From positions 1-30,331 of the forward strand of contig JBJKXC010000020.1 in assembly GCA_045561735.1 (NCBI GenBank): 30,331 nucleotides of DNA, given 5' to 3'. A program made the position numbers and the translations under genes. Numbering within the stretch: the stretch's first letter is position 1; the number at the start of each line of letters is the position of its first letter. The notes under the pieces are model-generated. The model ran no database searches, was not told the DNA's origin, and saw nothing but the letters and a program-made list of their open reading frames with translations. The stretch comes from UBA3537 sp045561735. Its GTDB lineage: Bacteria > Bacteroidota > Bacteroidia > Flavobacteriales > Flavobacteriaceae. Shown piece after piece: positions 8,764-16,261 of this stretch.

Positions 8764-9210
8764 ATGAAAATAGATAGTATTCATGCTAAAATTTTAGCAG
8801 CGCTTCAATCCAATGCAAGAATCTCCAACACCCAAATTGCAGCAGCAGTAGGGATTTCTTCTCCAGCCGTCGCAGAGCGCATAAAAAAAATGGAAGATTC
8901 GGCCGTCATTCTAGGCTATCATGCTAAGCTAAGTCCCAGGAAATTGGGTCACGGCATGAGAGCTTTAATTACCATTCGTGCCTTTATGGGACGTTTGCAA
9001 CCTTTTATACACAAAATAAAAACCTATAAAGAAGTTGTTAATTGTTACAGGATAACGGGCAATGAAAATATTGTCATGGAGGTAGTTTTTATCAACCAAC
9101 AACACTTGGAAAAATTCATTGATGAATTGATTACCTATGGCGAAACTAAAACACAAATCATTCTTTCAGATATTGTTTCTGGTCAAGCTCTAAAACATGC
9201 CCAATTTTGA
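8764..9210 (+). CDS. Lrp/AsnC family transcriptional regulator
   Basis: A 148-aa protein with the two-domain Lrp layout: an N-terminal helix-turn-helix (about residues 3-60, with LQSNARISNTQIAAAVGISSPAVAERIKKME) and a C-terminal RAM/AsnC ligand-binding sheet domain (about 65-145, including VVNCYRITGNENIVMEVVF). Members form dimers and octamers, bind amino acids, and often control their own gene. Its ligand is not predictable from sequence. Its TGA shares bases with the TTG start of the DUF1684 gene downstream (TTGA, 9207-9210), and it is divergent from the 129-aa gene, so both neighbours are candidate targets. An inverted repeat GTTAATT...AATTAAC lies just upstream. Confidence 0.93.
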   Translation: MKIDSIHAKILAALQSNARISNTQIAAAVGISSPAVAERIKKMEDSAVILGYHAKLSPRKLGHGMRALITIRAFMGRLQPFIHKIKTYKEVVNCYRITGNENIVMEVVFINQQHLEKFIDELITYGETKTQIILSDIVSGQALKHAQF

Positions 9211-9815
9211 ACCAAAACTTTAAATTAACCGCTATGTTTTGTATTTTTTTAGTCTTTATCAATTGTAAAGATGGCAAACGTTTTTCGACCACCGAATCTG
9301 AATTTCAATCATCGCTTAATGCCCTTTTTAAAGATGCCTCCAAATCCCCCTTAAAGCCTGAAGACATAAAGACCTTTAAAGGGTTGTCATTTTTCCCTGT
9401 TGATTCAAGTTTTGTCGTGGTTTCAAAGTTAAAAAAAACAAATACCAGTGATTTTTTTGAAATGAAAACAAGTACCAACAGGTTTTCTAAAGAACGTATT
9501 TTTGGCATTTTAAGCTTTACAATTAAGGGTATAAATTACAACCTTAAGGTCTACCAAAGCGAAAGTTCTGTATTAGAATCAAGTGATTACCTATTTTTAC
9601 CTTATTTGGACGCCACTAATGGGATAACAACTTATGGAGGAGGCCGCTATTTAGATTTAAAAATACCTGAGGGGGACAGTGTTTGGTTGGATTTCAATAA
9701 ATCCTATAACCCTTATTGTGTTTACAACGAGCGATATTCTTGTCCTATTGTTCCTAGAGAAAACCGCCTACCAATCAAAGTTGAAGCGGGTGTTATGTAC
9801 AATTATAAAAATTGA
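9207..9815 (+). CDS. DUF1684-family lipoprotein
   Basis: 202 aa. The N-terminus has one lysine (K6), a hydrophobic stretch and a Cys at 20 in the context VFINC, so a lipoprotein signal with SPase II cleavage before C20 is likely, placing it on the periplasmic face of an envelope membrane. The C-terminal part YLFLPYLDATNGITTYGGGRYLD, then DFNKSYNPYCVY and SCPIVPRENRLPI, is the conserved core of DUF1684. The function of the family is unknown. The TTG start at 9207 is chosen over ATG at 9234 because the ATG would remove the charged n-region. It overlaps the Lrp stop by four bases, and its 3' end overlaps the end of convergent crcB by 13 bases. Confidence 0.85.
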   Translation: MNQNFKLTAMFCIFLVFINCKDGKRFSTTESEFQSSLNALFKDASKSPLKPEDIKTFKGLSFFPVDSSFVVVSKLKKTNTSDFFEMKTSTNRFSKERIFGILSFTIKGINYNLKVYQSESSVLESSDYLFLPYLDATNGITTYGGGRYLDLKIPEGDSVWLDFNKSYNPYCVYNERYSCPIVPRENRLPIKVEAGVMYNYKN

Positions 9816-10183
9816 ATCTTCTTGGCTAAATACAGCCCAAGCATGACCGCCAGTATTCCCAACAAAATGGATGCCGCAGTATACACACCGAATTGTAAAT
9901 AGTCACCAGATTTCAAAAACAATTGGTTTTCAGCGGCAAAGGCTGAAAAGGTAGTAAAACCACCACAAAAGCCTGTGATCAATAAAATAGATTGATTTTC
10001 ACTTAGGGTCTCAGTTTTGAGCCCATATCCCATAAATATTCCAATCAGAAAACAACCGAAAATATTGACAGTAAAAGTGCTCATTGGAAACGCACCTGGT
10101 ACTGTTTGAAATATTTTTCCAAATCCGTATCGAAGAGCGCTCCCCAGGCCACCCCCTAAAAACACGAGTAAGGCATGTTTCAT
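9803..10183 (-). CDS. crcB: Fluoride channel/exporter CrcB (Fluc)
   Basis: 126 aa with four predicted membrane segments (about 5-20, 35-55, 64-84, 95-120). The family signature GFCGGFTTFSAFAAE occurs at about 71-85, with the conserved phenylalanines and threonines that line the fluoride path. The N-terminal GGGLGSALRYG and the VNIFGCFLIG segment with the conserved pore Asn are also present. Fluc proteins act as antiparallel dimers that let F- leave the cytoplasm. A single gene here is consistent with a homodimer. I saw no fluoride riboswitch in the 250 bases upstream. Confidence 0.95.
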   Translation of the reverse strand: MKHALLVFLGGGLGSALRYGFGKIFQTVPGAFPMSTFTVNIFGCFLIGIFMGYGLKTETLSENQSILLITGFCGGFTTFSAFAAENQLFLKSGDYLQFGVYTAASILLGILAVMLGLYLAKKIQFL

Positions 10184-10433
10184 ATCATCAAATTATTTTT
10201 TCAATAGATGCCATTCATTGATATGGACTTTATTATAATTTATAGTCAATGACTTCACGAAATTATAAATTTCTTTTAAATCGAAACCTTTAAAGAAATT
10301 ATTTTTTTTATAAGACTGAATAACCATATTATTGCAAGCAAACTTTTTTTATCAAATAAAATTATGGAATGCTATTTTTTTTGAAACATAAATAAAACCC
10401 AGCTACGATTGTGTGTAATTTGTAGGCAATTTA
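10184..10433 (+). other. 250-base AT-rich gap without a recognised gene
   Basis: This region lies between the crcB start and the end of the 62-aa gene, both on the minus strand. It holds a small perfect inverted repeat GAAATT-ATA-AATTTC at 10259-10273 and several A or T runs. No complete TAnnTTTG box was found at the usual place for crcB. No convincing small gene, riboswitch or terminator could be supported. Confidence 0.5.
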
Positions 10434-10622
10434 TTAATAGCCTAGTAGAAATTTTATAGCTGCAATTCCAGCAATGAAGGAAATGAAAGTCAATAGAATC
10501 CAAAAAACCCCATTGTAATATTTTTTGTGCAAAACAGCATCTTTTTTGTAAGCTACAATAATGATTACAAAAAATACAATTGCAAATATACTACCAAAAA
10601 TTAGTTGTCCGCGACTGAACAT
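10434..10622 (-). CDS. Small two-segment membrane protein, 62 aa
   Basis: Two hydrophobic helices (about residues 6-24 and 40-60) are joined by a positively charged loop, YKKDAVLHKKYYNG, which by the positive-inside rule should face the cytoplasm. No named domain is recognised. The hydrophobic-loop-hydrophobic pattern, a plain ATG start and the lack of any competing frame support a real gene. It is divergent from the MazG-like gene, with 44 bases between the start codons. I infer an inner-membrane location but no function. Confidence 0.65.
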   Translation of the reverse strand: MFSRGQLIFGSIFAIVFFVIIIVAYKKDAVLHKKYYNGVFWILLTFISFIAGIAAIKFLLGY

Positions 10623-10666
10623 ATTTATGTAAATTTAAGACCATAAAATTAAAAAAAAAATTACCA

Positions 10667-11053
10667 ATGAAAAATAAAATTGATGCAGTTAAAACTTTTC
10701 ACAAAGCCTTCAAGATTGGCTATAGAACCACCCCAAAAGCAGATTTAGGATTTGCAAAAAATAAACTCAGGTTTGACTTAATGAAAGAAGAAAATGAGGA
10801 GTATTATGAAGCAGCTCAATCCAATGATTTGGTAGAAGTTGCCGATGCCCTTGGCGACATGTTGTACATTCTTTGTGGTACCATTATTGAGCATGGTATG
10901 CAGCATAAAATAGAATCTGTCTTTGATGAAATTCAGCGCAGTAATATGAGTAAACTGGGATCAGACGGAAGCCCCATATATAGGGCTGATGGAAAAGTGA
11001 TGAAAGGGCCAAACTATTTCAAGCCAAATATCAAAGCCATACTAGAGTATTAA
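10667..11053 (+). CDS. MazG-like nucleoside triphosphate pyrophosphohydrolase
   Basis: 128 aa, all-alpha NTP pyrophosphatase fold. The metal-binding motif is split as KEENEEYYEA (about 42-51) and EVADALGDMLYIL (about 57-69), the EExxE...ExxD pattern of MazG and phosphoribosyl-ATP pyrophosphatase relatives. Such enzymes cut NTPs or dNTPs to the monophosphate and pyrophosphate and often clean damaged nucleotides from the pool. The short C-terminal GSDGSPIYRADGKVMKGPNYFKP segment resembles one seen in proteins of this subgroup. It is not HisE: no other histidine gene is near. It ends 7 bases before the end of the convergent aminotransferase gene. Confidence 0.85.
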   Translation: MKNKIDAVKTFHKAFKIGYRTTPKADLGFAKNKLRFDLMKEENEEYYEAAQSNDLVEVADALGDMLYILCGTIIEHGMQHKIESVFDEIQRSNMSKLGSDGSPIYRADGKVMKGPNYFKPNIKAILEY

Positions 11054-11060
11054 CTATCGG

Positions 11061-12116
11061 TCAAGTAACCTTGAATCGCCAGTTAAAAGGGTCCTCAGAT
11101 TTATTAGTTTGAATGGAAGTAATGCGTTCTTTTAAACTAGAGGCAAATGTATTTTCAAGCTTTGGTAATACGTAGTCTTTGTCTTTAAAACCATAGGCAG
11201 CAATGGGCGAAATCACAGCGGCAGTACCCGCTCCGAACATTTCATTGAGGTTGCCATTTTCTGAAGCTTTAATTAATTCTGATACTGTGAATTTTCGTAC
11301 TTCTACTTTAATCCCTTCACTTTTTGCAATATCGATGATGCTTTTTCGAGTCACCCCATCTAGAATTCTGTCGCTTGTAGGACCAGTAATGAGTGTATCA
11401 TTGATGCGGATGAAAATATTCATTGCACCGGCTTCTTCAATGTACTTGTGGGTATTGTCGTCGGTCCAAATCACTTGATTGTACCCCCGATCAATTGCCA
11501 GTTGCGTTGGATAAAACTGCGCTGCATAATTTCCGCCTGCTTTTGCAAAACCTACGCCTCCATTTGCAGAGCGAGAGTACTTTTCTTCAATAAGTACTTT
11601 TACTTGTCCAGAAAAATAAGGTCCTGATGGTGCTGTTGCGATTAAGAAACGATAGGCATCGGCCGGGGAAGCGTGGAAGCCTTCACCAGTCGCAAATATT
11701 ATAGGCCGAATGTAAAGTGAGCAGCCTTCTTTTGATGGAATCCAAGCATTGTCAAGTTTTAAAAGCGCTTTTAAACCTTCGAAGAAAACAGGCTTTGGCA
11801 GTTCTGGAATGGCCAAACGTTTTGCGGATTTATTAAGCCGTTTAAAGTTTTCATCGGGTCGAAACAGCCAGGTATTAAAGTCTTTATCTTTGTAGGCTTT
11901 CATCCCTTCAAAAATAGATTGGCCATAATGAAAAATTTTAGAGGATGGCATGAGCGAGATGGGTTGGAAAGGTACAATTTCTGGGGCGCCCCACTCCCCA
12001 TTGTTGTAATCGCAAATTAGCATATGGTCTGAAAACGTATTACCAAACCCCAAATTATTAAAATCAACACTTTTTAATTTAGAATGTTGCGTGGTTGTTA
12101 TTTTAAAATTGTCCAT
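11061..12116 (-). CDS. ilvE: Branched-chain amino acid aminotransferase
   Basis: 351-aa fold-type IV PLP enzyme that interconverts Leu, Ile and Val with their 2-oxo acids using glutamate/2-oxoglutarate. The PLP lysine is K192 in GFAKAGGNYAA, and the family stretches HYGQSIFEGMKAY (63-75), LFRPDENFKRLN (84-95), YIRPIIFATGEG (135-146) and EEAGAMNIF are present. The length matches the longer IlvE form (about 340-360 aa) found in Bacteroidota and eukaryotes. A promoter with both -33 and -7 boxes lies just upstream. No ilv or leu genes neighbour it, so it appears to be a single-gene unit. Confidence 0.95.
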   Translation of the reverse strand: MDNFKITTTQHSKLKSVDFNNLGFGNTFSDHMLICDYNNGEWGAPEIVPFQPISLMPSSKIFHYGQSIFEGMKAYKDKDFNTWLFRPDENFKRLNKSAKRLAIPELPKPVFFEGLKALLKLDNAWIPSKEGCSLYIRPIIFATGEGFHASPADAYRFLIATAPSGPYFSGQVKVLIEEKYSRSANGGVGFAKAGGNYAAQFYPTQLAIDRGYNQVIWTDDNTHKYIEEAGAMNIFIRINDTLITGPTSDRILDGVTRKSIIDIAKSEGIKVEVRKFTVSELIKASENGNLNEMFGAGTAAVISPIAAYGFKDKDYVLPKLENTFASSLKERITSIQTNKSEDPFNWRFKVT

Positions 12117-12141
12117 TTTCTGGCATTCAAATTGATCTCAA

Positions 12142-12174
12142 CAAATCTACTAAATTCATGACTTATTTATACAA
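12142..12174 (-). promoter_or_regulatory. Promoter of ilvE
   Basis: On the minus strand TTG (12174-12172) is followed after 22 bases by TAGATTTG (12149-12142), a full match to the flavobacterial pattern TTG-N17-23-TAnnTTTG. The -7 box ends 25 bases before the ATG at 12116. Confidence 0.55.
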
Positions 12175-12221
12175 GGCATCCATAAAAAGTTATTATATTT
12201 AGAATTATAATTTTTTAAAGA

Positions 12222-12710
12222 ATGAATAGAATATTTTTTTTGGCTTTCACTTTCCTTTTTCTTTGGAATTGTAATCCTAACAATCCACAACGCCTCCCTG
12301 TCAAAATTGAATCCACCACCTACTTATCATTCGGTAACTCATTTGATTATAACCATGTTTCATCAACTGATGAATTTACAAAAATAATGGTTGGCTTAAA
12401 AGATACAGTTCAAGTTACAATGCTAGGGACCGTTGGAAACGTTTGCTCTAAAAAAGGATGTTGGATGACACTGCCATTGTCTAATGGAGAAGAATTAATG
12501 GTTCGATTTAAAGACTATGGTTTTTTTGTGCCTACAGATGCATCAGGTGAAGTTATTGTAAATGGGTTGGCTTATTTATCAGAAACTTCAGTGGCAGACC
12601 TTCGCCATTATGCAGAAGATGCAGGGGCATCTAGTGCTGAAATTAAAGCGATTATAGAACCTAAAATCAGCTACAGTTTCATGGCTGACGGGGTCCTTTT
12701 AGCCGAATAA
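12222..12710 (+). CDS. DUF4920-family lipoprotein
   Basis: 162 aa with a short signal peptide ending in LFLWNC; cleavage before C17 would make it a lipoprotein. The core has the DUF4920 pattern VTMLGTVGNVCSKKGCWMTLPL, with a CxxxGCW pair of cysteines (about 74-80), then RFKDYGFFVPTDASGEV and a C-terminal ISYSFMADGVL. The two cysteines could form a disulphide or bind metal in the periplasm. Function of the family is unknown. It is followed 15 bases later by mnmD on the same strand; this may be a transcriptional link only. The fairly close TATATTTA at about 12193-12200 may be its -7 box, though it differs from consensus at the last base. Confidence 0.87.
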   Translation: MNRIFFLAFTFLFLWNCNPNNPQRLPVKIESTTYLSFGNSFDYNHVSSTDEFTKIMVGLKDTVQVTMLGTVGNVCSKKGCWMTLPLSNGEELMVRFKDYGFFVPTDASGEVIVNGLAYLSETSVADLRHYAEDAGASSAEIKAIIEPKISYSFMADGVLLAE

Positions 12711-12725
12711 ACCATAAATTTTGTT

Positions 12726-13397
12726 TTGAAACGTACTATAATCACCACTTCGGATGGATCAAAAACCATTCAAATTGAAGGTTGGAATGAGCAATACCAT
12801 TCCATTCATGGTGCTTTACATGAGGCCAAACACGTTTACATCAATGCCGGCTTAAAAACGTTCTTAGAACGCCAAACAAAACAAAACCCATTAACACTCC
12901 TGGAAATTGGATTTGGAACTGGACTGAATGCCCTTTTGACTGCTTTAGAATCCCTGAATATTTCTCAGGAAATTTATTACCATGGCATTGAAGCGTACCC
13001 TGTTGCGGCAGATGAATTACAGGCACTGGAATATGATTTACTGATTGGTTCGGATCCCTCTATATTTCGACAAATTCACAGTTGCTCTTGGGAAGAGACC
13101 CAAAAAATTTTACCCCATTTTTCTATTGTTAAACGCCGAGCGTTTTTTTCTGAGATTGCCGAAGCCAATGCGTTTGACCTCATTTACTTTGATGCCTTTG
13201 GCCCCAGAGTTCAACCCCATTTATGGATCGAATCTATCTTTAAAAAAATGTATGAAGCCTTGCGGCCCAATGGTCTTTTAGTTACCTATTGTGCCAAAGG
13301 CAGCGTACGCCGTTGTATGCAAGCAGTAGGGTTTGAAGTTGAACGCTTAACAGGCCCCCCAGGGAAACGGGAGATGCTACGCGCTACTAAACTTTAA
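12726..13397 (+). CDS. mnmD: tRNA U34 methyltransferase MnmD
   Basis: 223-aa SAM-dependent enzyme that methylates nm5(s2)U34 in the tRNA anticodon to mnm5(s2)U34. It corresponds to the methyltransferase half of E. coli MnmC, here without the FAD-dependent oxidase half. SAM-binding motif I is LEIGFGTGLN (59-68), and YFDAFGPRVQPHLW (about 156-169) is the catalytic-site region. The GLLVTYCAKGSVRR and PPGKREMLRA C-terminal stretches are family marks. The start is TTG at 12726: it gives MKRTIITTSDGSKT, which matches the conserved start of the family, and no ATG is near. Confidence 0.9.
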   Translation: MKRTIITTSDGSKTIQIEGWNEQYHSIHGALHEAKHVYINAGLKTFLERQTKQNPLTLLEIGFGTGLNALLTALESLNISQEIYYHGIEAYPVAADELQALEYDLLIGSDPSIFRQIHSCSWEETQKILPHFSIVKRRAFFSEIAEANAFDLIYFDAFGPRVQPHLWIESIFKKMYEALRPNGLLVTYCAKGSVRRCMQAVGFEVERLTGPPGKREMLRATKL

Positions 13398-13478
13398 CAC
13401 CCTCCAACTTATGCTTAAATATTTGTTAAAGATTGTTTTTTAATACGATACAATCTAGTGATTCAATAATTTTGAATC

Positions 13479-14396
13479 GTGTTCAATAAAGTATTAATAA
13501 CAGGCGCTTCAGGATTGGTTGGTAGAGCACTAACGGATTCCCTAATTCAACAGGGTTATAAACTCCATATTCTAAGCACCCAAAAATCAAAAGTAAATAC
13601 AAACAGTTATCCTAAAACATTCCACTGGGATCCCATGTCCAATAAATTAGATTTGCGCAGTTTAGAGGGTATAGATTCGATTATTAACTTGGCTGGAGCA
13701 CCAATTGCCCAACGCTGGAATAAGGCCGCAAAAAGTGAAATTATAAATAGCCGCGTCAAGTCCTTGAAAATTTTGGCAAATCATATCAAAATACATCATT
13801 TTCCTGTCAAGTACCTTGTAACGGCGAGTGCAATTGGAATTTATGCCAATTCTCTCACCCAATATTATGAGGAAAAACAGGCACAATTTTCCAGCAACTC
13901 CTTTTTGAGTTCTGTAGTTCAAAAATGGGAAGCTGCCTTAGGGGCTTTTGATAACGCGGATTTGAAAATTTGTATTTTAAGAATTGGAATTGTAATAGAT
14001 GCCAATGGCGGCGCATTGCCTAAAATTATGTTCCCTATCAAAAACTATTTTGGAGCGGCTTTGGGTACAGGCAGTCAGTGGCAGTCTTGGATTCATAGCG
14101 AAGACTTGGTTGGAATTTTTTCACACGCTTTAAAATCTAAAATTGAAGGGGTTTACAATGCAGTAGCACCAAACCCAGTACAGCAATCAGAATTGACAAA
14201 TGCCATCGCTCGAATCACAAGTAAACCCATTTACCTCCCCAATGTCCCCCAAACGGTCTTGAAATTAATACTTGGTGAAATGTCTGCCATTGTCTTGGAA
14301 AGCCAGCGTGTTTGCTCAAAAAAAATCCAGAAAACAGGGTTTGATTTTAAATTTCATGAAATTTCAGCGGCTCTTGAGGACTTGCTTCGATCTTAG
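13479..14396 (+). CDS. TIGR01777 family NAD(P)-binding epimerase-like protein
   Basis: 305-aa extended short-chain dehydrogenase of the YfcH/SDR39U1 type. Seen: the N-terminal GxxGxxG dinucleotide site ITGASGLVGRAL (7-18), NLAGAPIAQRWN (about 70-81), which is a hallmark of TIGR01777, SAIGIYA (about 117-123) in the place of the YxxxK region, and the C-terminal DUF1731 with PKPIYLPNVPQ-like sequence and MSAIVLESQRVCSKK. The physiological substrate is unknown. GTG at 13479 is the only usable start: an in-frame TGA stands at 13473-13475, and the Rossmann beta-strand begins five residues later. A hairpin directly precedes the start codon. Confidence 0.88.
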   Translation: MFNKVLITGASGLVGRALTDSLIQQGYKLHILSTQKSKVNTNSYPKTFHWDPMSNKLDLRSLEGIDSIINLAGAPIAQRWNKAAKSEIINSRVKSLKILANHIKIHHFPVKYLVTASAIGIYANSLTQYYEEKQAQFSSNSFLSSVVQKWEAALGAFDNADLKICILRIGIVIDANGGALPKIMFPIKNYFGAALGTGSQWQSWIHSEDLVGIFSHALKSKIEGVYNAVAPNPVQQSELTNAIARITSKPIYLPNVPQTVLKLILGEMSAIVLESQRVCSKKIQKTGFDFKFHEISAALEDLLRS

Positions 14397-14429
14397 ACTT
14401 AGTTAAACCCATAAAAAAAAGATGACATT

Positions 14430-14461
14430 TTGACATTTTTCGAAGAATGGCAGTACTTTTG
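14430..14461 (+). promoter_or_regulatory. Promoter of grpE-dnaJ
   Basis: TTG at 14430-14432 (within TTTTG), 21 bases, then TACTTTTG at 14454-14461: a full match to TTG-N17-23-TAnnTTTG. It lies 43 bases before the grpE ATG. This is the best promoter match in the window. No CIRCE-type inverted repeat was seen near it, so HrcA control is not supported. Confidence 0.6.
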
Positions 14462-14504
14462 CCATCACAATATATAATTCATAATATTAAGAATACATTG
14501 TAAA

Positions 14505-15035
14505 ATGGCTAAGAAAGAATCTAAGAAAAAGTTGAAATCTGAAAAAGCGTCAAAAACAGAATCTGCACAAGGTGAAAAAACAATTTCTGTCCAAGATCAG
14601 TATAAGGCAGATTTAGAACAAGAAAAGGATAAGTTTTTGCGTTTATTCGCTGAATTTGAAAATTATAAGCGGCGAACAGCCAAAGAACGTATCGAACTTT
14701 TTTCAACTGCAAGTCAAGACGTAATTCAATCGCTCTTACCTGTTTTAGATGACTTTGACCGTGCCCTTGCAGAGATGTCAAAACACGAGGAAAATGATCT
14801 TTCTAAAGGCGTTCAACTCATTAAAAATAAATTTCAATCTACTTTGGAGCAAAAAGGTCTGAGTGACATTGAAGTCGACAAAGGCGATCCTTTTAACTCC
14901 GACAAGCACGAGGCAGTGACTCAAATTCCCGCTCCCAGTGAAGATCTTAAGGGAAAGATTATAGATGTCGTAGAAAAAGGCTATAAACTAGGGGATAAGG
15001 TAATTAGATTTCCAAAAGTAGTCATAGGTCAGTAG
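14505..15035 (+). CDS. grpE: Nucleotide exchange factor GrpE
   Basis: 176-aa co-chaperone that releases ADP from DnaK. The lysine-rich N-terminus (1-25) is disordered-looking, followed by a long coiled-coil helix with FLRLFAEFENYKRRTAKER (about 44-62), the family's central signature, and the four-helix/beta-wing region with LLPVLDDFDRAL and GDPFNSDKHEAV. The C-terminal EKGYKLGDKVIRFPKVVIG is the beta-wing end typical of GrpE. ATG at 14505 is placed right after the promoter. It is followed 26 bases later by dnaJ; dnaK is not in the window. Confidence 0.95.
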   Translation: MAKKESKKKLKSEKASKTESAQGEKTISVQDQYKADLEQEKDKFLRLFAEFENYKRRTAKERIELFSTASQDVIQSLLPVLDDFDRALAEMSKHEENDLSKGVQLIKNKFQSTLEQKGLSDIEVDKGDPFNSDKHEAVTQIPAPSEDLKGKIIDVVEKGYKLGDKVIRFPKVVIGQ

Positions 15036-15061
15036 AATAAACGCAAACAGCAAAATATAAC

Positions 15062-16177
15062 ATGGCAAAGCAGGATTATTATGAGGTACTAGGAATTACG
15101 AAAAGCGCCTCATCATCAGAAATTAAAAAGGCTTACCGAAAAATGGCTATCAAATACCATCCAGATAAAAATCCGGATGATAAATCCGCTGAGGAAAAAT
15201 TCAAAATTGCTGCTGAAGCTTATGAAGTTTTGAGTGATCCTAACAAAAAAGCGCGATACGACCAATTCGGTCATCAAGCGTTTGAAGGCGCTGGTGGTTT
15301 TGGCGGTGGTGGAATGAATATGGATGACATTTTCAGTCAATTTGGTGATATTTTTGGCAGTGCTTTTGGCGGTGGAGGATTTGGTGGGTTTGGTGGTCAA
15401 CGTCAAAGAACGCCTCGTGGCAGTAATTTAAGAATCCGTGTTAAACTTTCTTTAGAAGAAATTGCTAATGGGGTAGAGAAAAAAATTAAAGTAAAACGTA
15501 AGAAACAGGCAAAGGGGGTCACCTACAAAACGTGTCCCGCTTGCAATGGTACTGGTCAAGTCACTAGAGTTACCAATACAATTTTAGGGCGAATGCAAAC
15601 GGCCACTACATGTAATACTTGTGGTGGAACGGGTCAAATAATTGAAAATCGTCCTTCCAATGCAGATGCCAATGGTTTTGTAACTGAGGAAGAAACGGTT
15701 TCCATCAAAATACCAGCTGGAGTCGAAGATGGAATGCAGCTCAAGGTCAGCGGTAAGGGAAATGCGGCTCCAGGCAATGGTATTTCCGGAGACTTGTTGG
15801 TTGCCATTTCTGAAGAGCCTCATCCAAAATTACAGCGTGAGGGGGACAATTTACACTACGATTTTTATGTGAGCCTTCCAGATGCGATTTTAGGATCTTC
15901 CGTTGAAATAGAAACCGTTACTGGCAAGGTGCGTCTTAAAATTGAACCAGGGGTTCAATCTGGTAAAATTCTACGGCTCAGGGGCAAGGGTATTCCAAAT
16001 ATCAATGGTTATAACAAAGGAGATTTATTGGTTCATGTCAATGTATGGACTCCTAAAACGCTCAATAAAGAGCAAAAGGTCTTTTTTGAAAAAATGCGGG
16101 ACAACGAGCATTTTTCTCCTAAACCCAAGAGCTCCGATAAATCCTTTTTTGAGAAAGTGAAAGATATGTTCTCTTAA
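15062..16177 (+). CDS. dnaJ: Chaperone DnaJ with reduced zinc-binding region
   Basis: 371-aa Hsp40 that delivers substrates to DnaK and stimulates its ATPase. The J domain is residues 1-70 with HPD at 33-35; a Gly/Phe-rich linker runs about 74-118. The zinc region should hold four CxxCxGxG repeats, but only two are present: CPACNGTG (158-165) and CNTCGGTG (184-191). The segment between them (QVTRVTNTILGRMQTATT) is of ordinary length. The C-terminal beta-barrel domains (about 205-345) contain IPAGVEDGMQLKVSGKGN and GDLLVHVNVWTPK. With two repeats, one zinc centre could still form. I recall this short form from other flavobacteria, so it is likely lineage-wide and not damage. Confidence 0.95.
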   Translation: MAKQDYYEVLGITKSASSSEIKKAYRKMAIKYHPDKNPDDKSAEEKFKIAAEAYEVLSDPNKKARYDQFGHQAFEGAGGFGGGGMNMDDIFSQFGDIFGSAFGGGGFGGFGGQRQRTPRGSNLRIRVKLSLEEIANGVEKKIKVKRKKQAKGVTYKTCPACNGTGQVTRVTNTILGRMQTATTCNTCGGTGQIIENRPSNADANGFVTEEETVSIKIPAGVEDGMQLKVSGKGNAAPGNGISGDLLVAISEEPHPKLQREGDNLHYDFYVSLPDAILGSSVEIETVTGKVRLKIEPGVQSGKILRLRGKGIPNINGYNKGDLLVHVNVWTPKTLNKEQKVFFEKMRDNEHFSPKPKSSDKSFFEKVKDMFS

Positions 16178-16261
16178 TAGACACTTTTCATTAATAATTT
16201 TTTAGATTTACAGCGTAACGCTTTTTAAATATAAACGTCTTACAATGTAAATTTTAAATTA

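Noticed and set aside
10184..10433. Possible fluoride riboswitch in front of crcB
   Set aside because: I looked for the compact crcB-motif pseudoknot pattern on the minus strand and saw none; the sequence is plain AT-rich with one weak inverted repeat.
14397..14504. CIRCE/HrcA operator before grpE
   Set aside because: No TTAGCACTC-N9-GAGTGCTAA-like repeat is visible; only a primary-type promoter is present.
16212..16226. Terminator after dnaJ (AGCG-TAA-CGCT followed by five T)
   Set aside because: The stem is only 4 bp with a 3-nt loop, too weak to call; the ABC genes may be transcribed with grpE-dnaJ.
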